Source of the DNA: Leucobacter exalbidus
GTDB taxonomy: Bacteria > Actinomycetota > Actinomycetes > Actinomycetales > Microbacteriaceae
Assembly: GCF_017834145.1 (NCBI RefSeq)
Contig: NZ_JAFIDA010000001.1
Coordinates: 2,604,001 to 2,668,000, forward strand
DNA length: 64,000 bases
Reading direction: 5' to 3'
Shown here: positions 63,213 to 64,000 of the stretch, piece after piece
Layout: each line of letters begins with the position of its first letter
Numbering within the stretch: position 1 is the stretch's first letter
Translations under genes and position numbers: made by a program
The notes under the pieces: generated by a model
Told to the model about the DNA's origin: nothing
The model's input: only the letters and a program-made list of their open reading frames with translations
Databases searched by the model: none

Positions 63213-64000
63213 ATGAGCGTATTTCTCGATCTCCCCGCAGCGATCGCTGACGAGGCCACCGGTGTGGCCGCCCACTACGGGGAGCCGCTGCGTGAGCAGC
63301 GTGCCCTTGAAGGCGGCACCGCTGTCGTTGACCTGTCCCACCGCGGCATCGTGGTGGTGTCGGGTGATGACCGGTTGTCATGGCTGAACTCGATGACGAG
63401 TCAGCAGCTCACAGGGCTGCGACCCGGCGAAAGCACTGAGACCCTGCTGCTCGACCCCAATGGGCGTATCGAGTATGCGATCAGGGTCGTTGACGACGGC
63501 ACCCAAAGCTGGTTGCTCGTTGACGAGGGGCTGGCCGAGCGGCTGACGGCGTTCTTGACGCGCATGCGTTTCGCACTGCGCGTCGTCGTCGCTAATCGCA
63601 GCGAAGACTTTGCGGTGGTAGGCGCGTTCGGCAACGGCGCTGCCCTGCGGTTGCTGCGCGAGCTAAACCCTGAAGTTGAATGGGTTGACCCGTGGCAGGG
63701 CGTGCAGCGCGGCGGTGTGCAGTATGCGCGCGGCGAGCATGCTGGTGCCCACTGGGAATTCACGCAGTGCGTGTTCGCGCGCGACCGCCTGGCCGCCGTT
63801 ACCGCGGGGCTCGGCCCCGACGTGCGCGCCGCGGGATTGATGGCGCTTGCCGCGCTTGAGGTGCGCGCCTGGCGCCCTACCCAGCACGGTGACCTCGACG
63901 AGCGCTCCATCGCACACGAGTTTGACTGGATGCGCACCGCCGTGCACCTCACGAAGGGGTGCTACCGCGGGCAAGAGACCGTCGCCAAGGTGCACAACCT
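63213..64000 (+). CDS. ygfZ: YgfZ-family folate-binding protein (GcvT-like), partial
   Basis: 262 aa visible, cut by the window end, so the C-terminus is missing. ATG at 63213. The GcvT-like fold is clear: LSHRGIVVVSGDDRLSWLNSMTSQQL, LLLDPNGRIEYAI and the YgfZ signature KGCYRGQETVAKV near the end of the window. YgfZ (IBA57 in eukaryotes) binds folate and supports maturation of some iron-sulfur enzymes. The KGCYxGQE motif separates it from true aminomethyltransferases. Confidence 0.92.
   Translation, partial: MSVFLDLPAAIADEATGVAAHYGEPLREQRALEGGTAVVDLSHRGIVVVSGDDRLSWLNSMTSQQLTGLRPGESTETLLLDPNGRIEYAIRVVDDGTQSWLLVDEGLAERLTAFLTRMRFALRVVVANRSEDFAVVGAFGNGAALRLLRELNPEVEWVDPWQGVQRGGVQYARGEHAGAHWEFTQCVFARDRLAAVTAGLGPDVRAAGLMALAALEVRAWRPTQHGDLDERSIAHEFDWMRTAVHLTKGCYRGQETVAKVHN

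Overview
The window is high-GC actinobacterial DNA, most likely from the family Microbacteriaceae (a Leucobacter-like genus is only a guess). This rests on the mycothiol pathway (MshD plus a CGYC mycoredoxin), a GlnR-mshD pair, a GlfT2/UDP-galactopyranose mutase pair, the galU-rimJ-GlpR order, a DUF222/HNH gene and a large helicase-like protein with a C-terminal MTES_1575-type nuclease domain. No rRNA, CRISPR array or complete prophage is present. Almost the whole window is ordinary chromosome; the accessory pieces are one IS5-family element, the HNH gene and two tRNA-linked repeat modules.

Layout. 1-2600: tRNA-Arg(CCT), a duplicated tRNA segment with paired TGGGGCA heptamers, and the DUF222/HNH gene. 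2977-8119: an ABC importer operon of the peptide/nickel type (two ATPases, a lipoprotein, one fused double permease) under a Fur/Zur-like palindrome that overlaps its -10 box. 8181-12650: FAD oxidoreductase plus cupin, an AI-2E-type permease and threonine dehydratase. 12713-14899 (minus): siderophore-interacting flavoprotein and two tandem HslJ/META-like secreted proteins. 15042-26603: surface-glycan region with a LicD-methyltransferase fusion, glf, a secreted metzincin with SLH repeats, glfT2, an O-antigen-ligase-like protein and manA. 26609-37008: ribF, an SNF2 helicase, phosphofructokinase, mycoredoxin, a phosphate (Pit) transporter with a PHO box, aldehyde dehydrogenase and a uracil permease. 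37085-41202: a very large SF1-helicase-like protein with degenerate ATPase motifs and a small partner.

41298-46202: FmdB-like protein, 5-formyl-THF cyclo-ligase, galU, a GNAT acetyltransferase, a GlpR/SepX-like divisome membrane protein, tRNA-Ala(CGC), a LysE exporter and tRNA-Lys(TTT). 46267-47367: a second tRNA-linked repeat module followed by an IS5-family insertion with a frameshifted transposase. 47512-50929: a third HslJ/META-like protein, an unrecognised conserved protein and a KimA-like APC transporter. 51064-62553: a phosphate block made of pstSCAB with a PHO box, a divergent CapA-like lipoprotein, and the chain glnR-mshD-ppk-MutT1-like-DAG kinase, in which the last four genes overlap by 4 bases each. 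62650-64000: two small membrane proteins and the start of a YgfZ-family folate-binding protein cut by the window end.

The strongest unexplained signal is the pair of tRNA-linked modules. Behind tRNA-Arg and tRNA-Lys, a 13-nt anticodon-arm segment of that tRNA is repeated 106 and 105 bp downstream, and both repeats are followed within 3-4 nt by TGGGGCA-N4-TGGGGCA. They look like attachment sites of a family of integrative elements, although no element lies between the copies.
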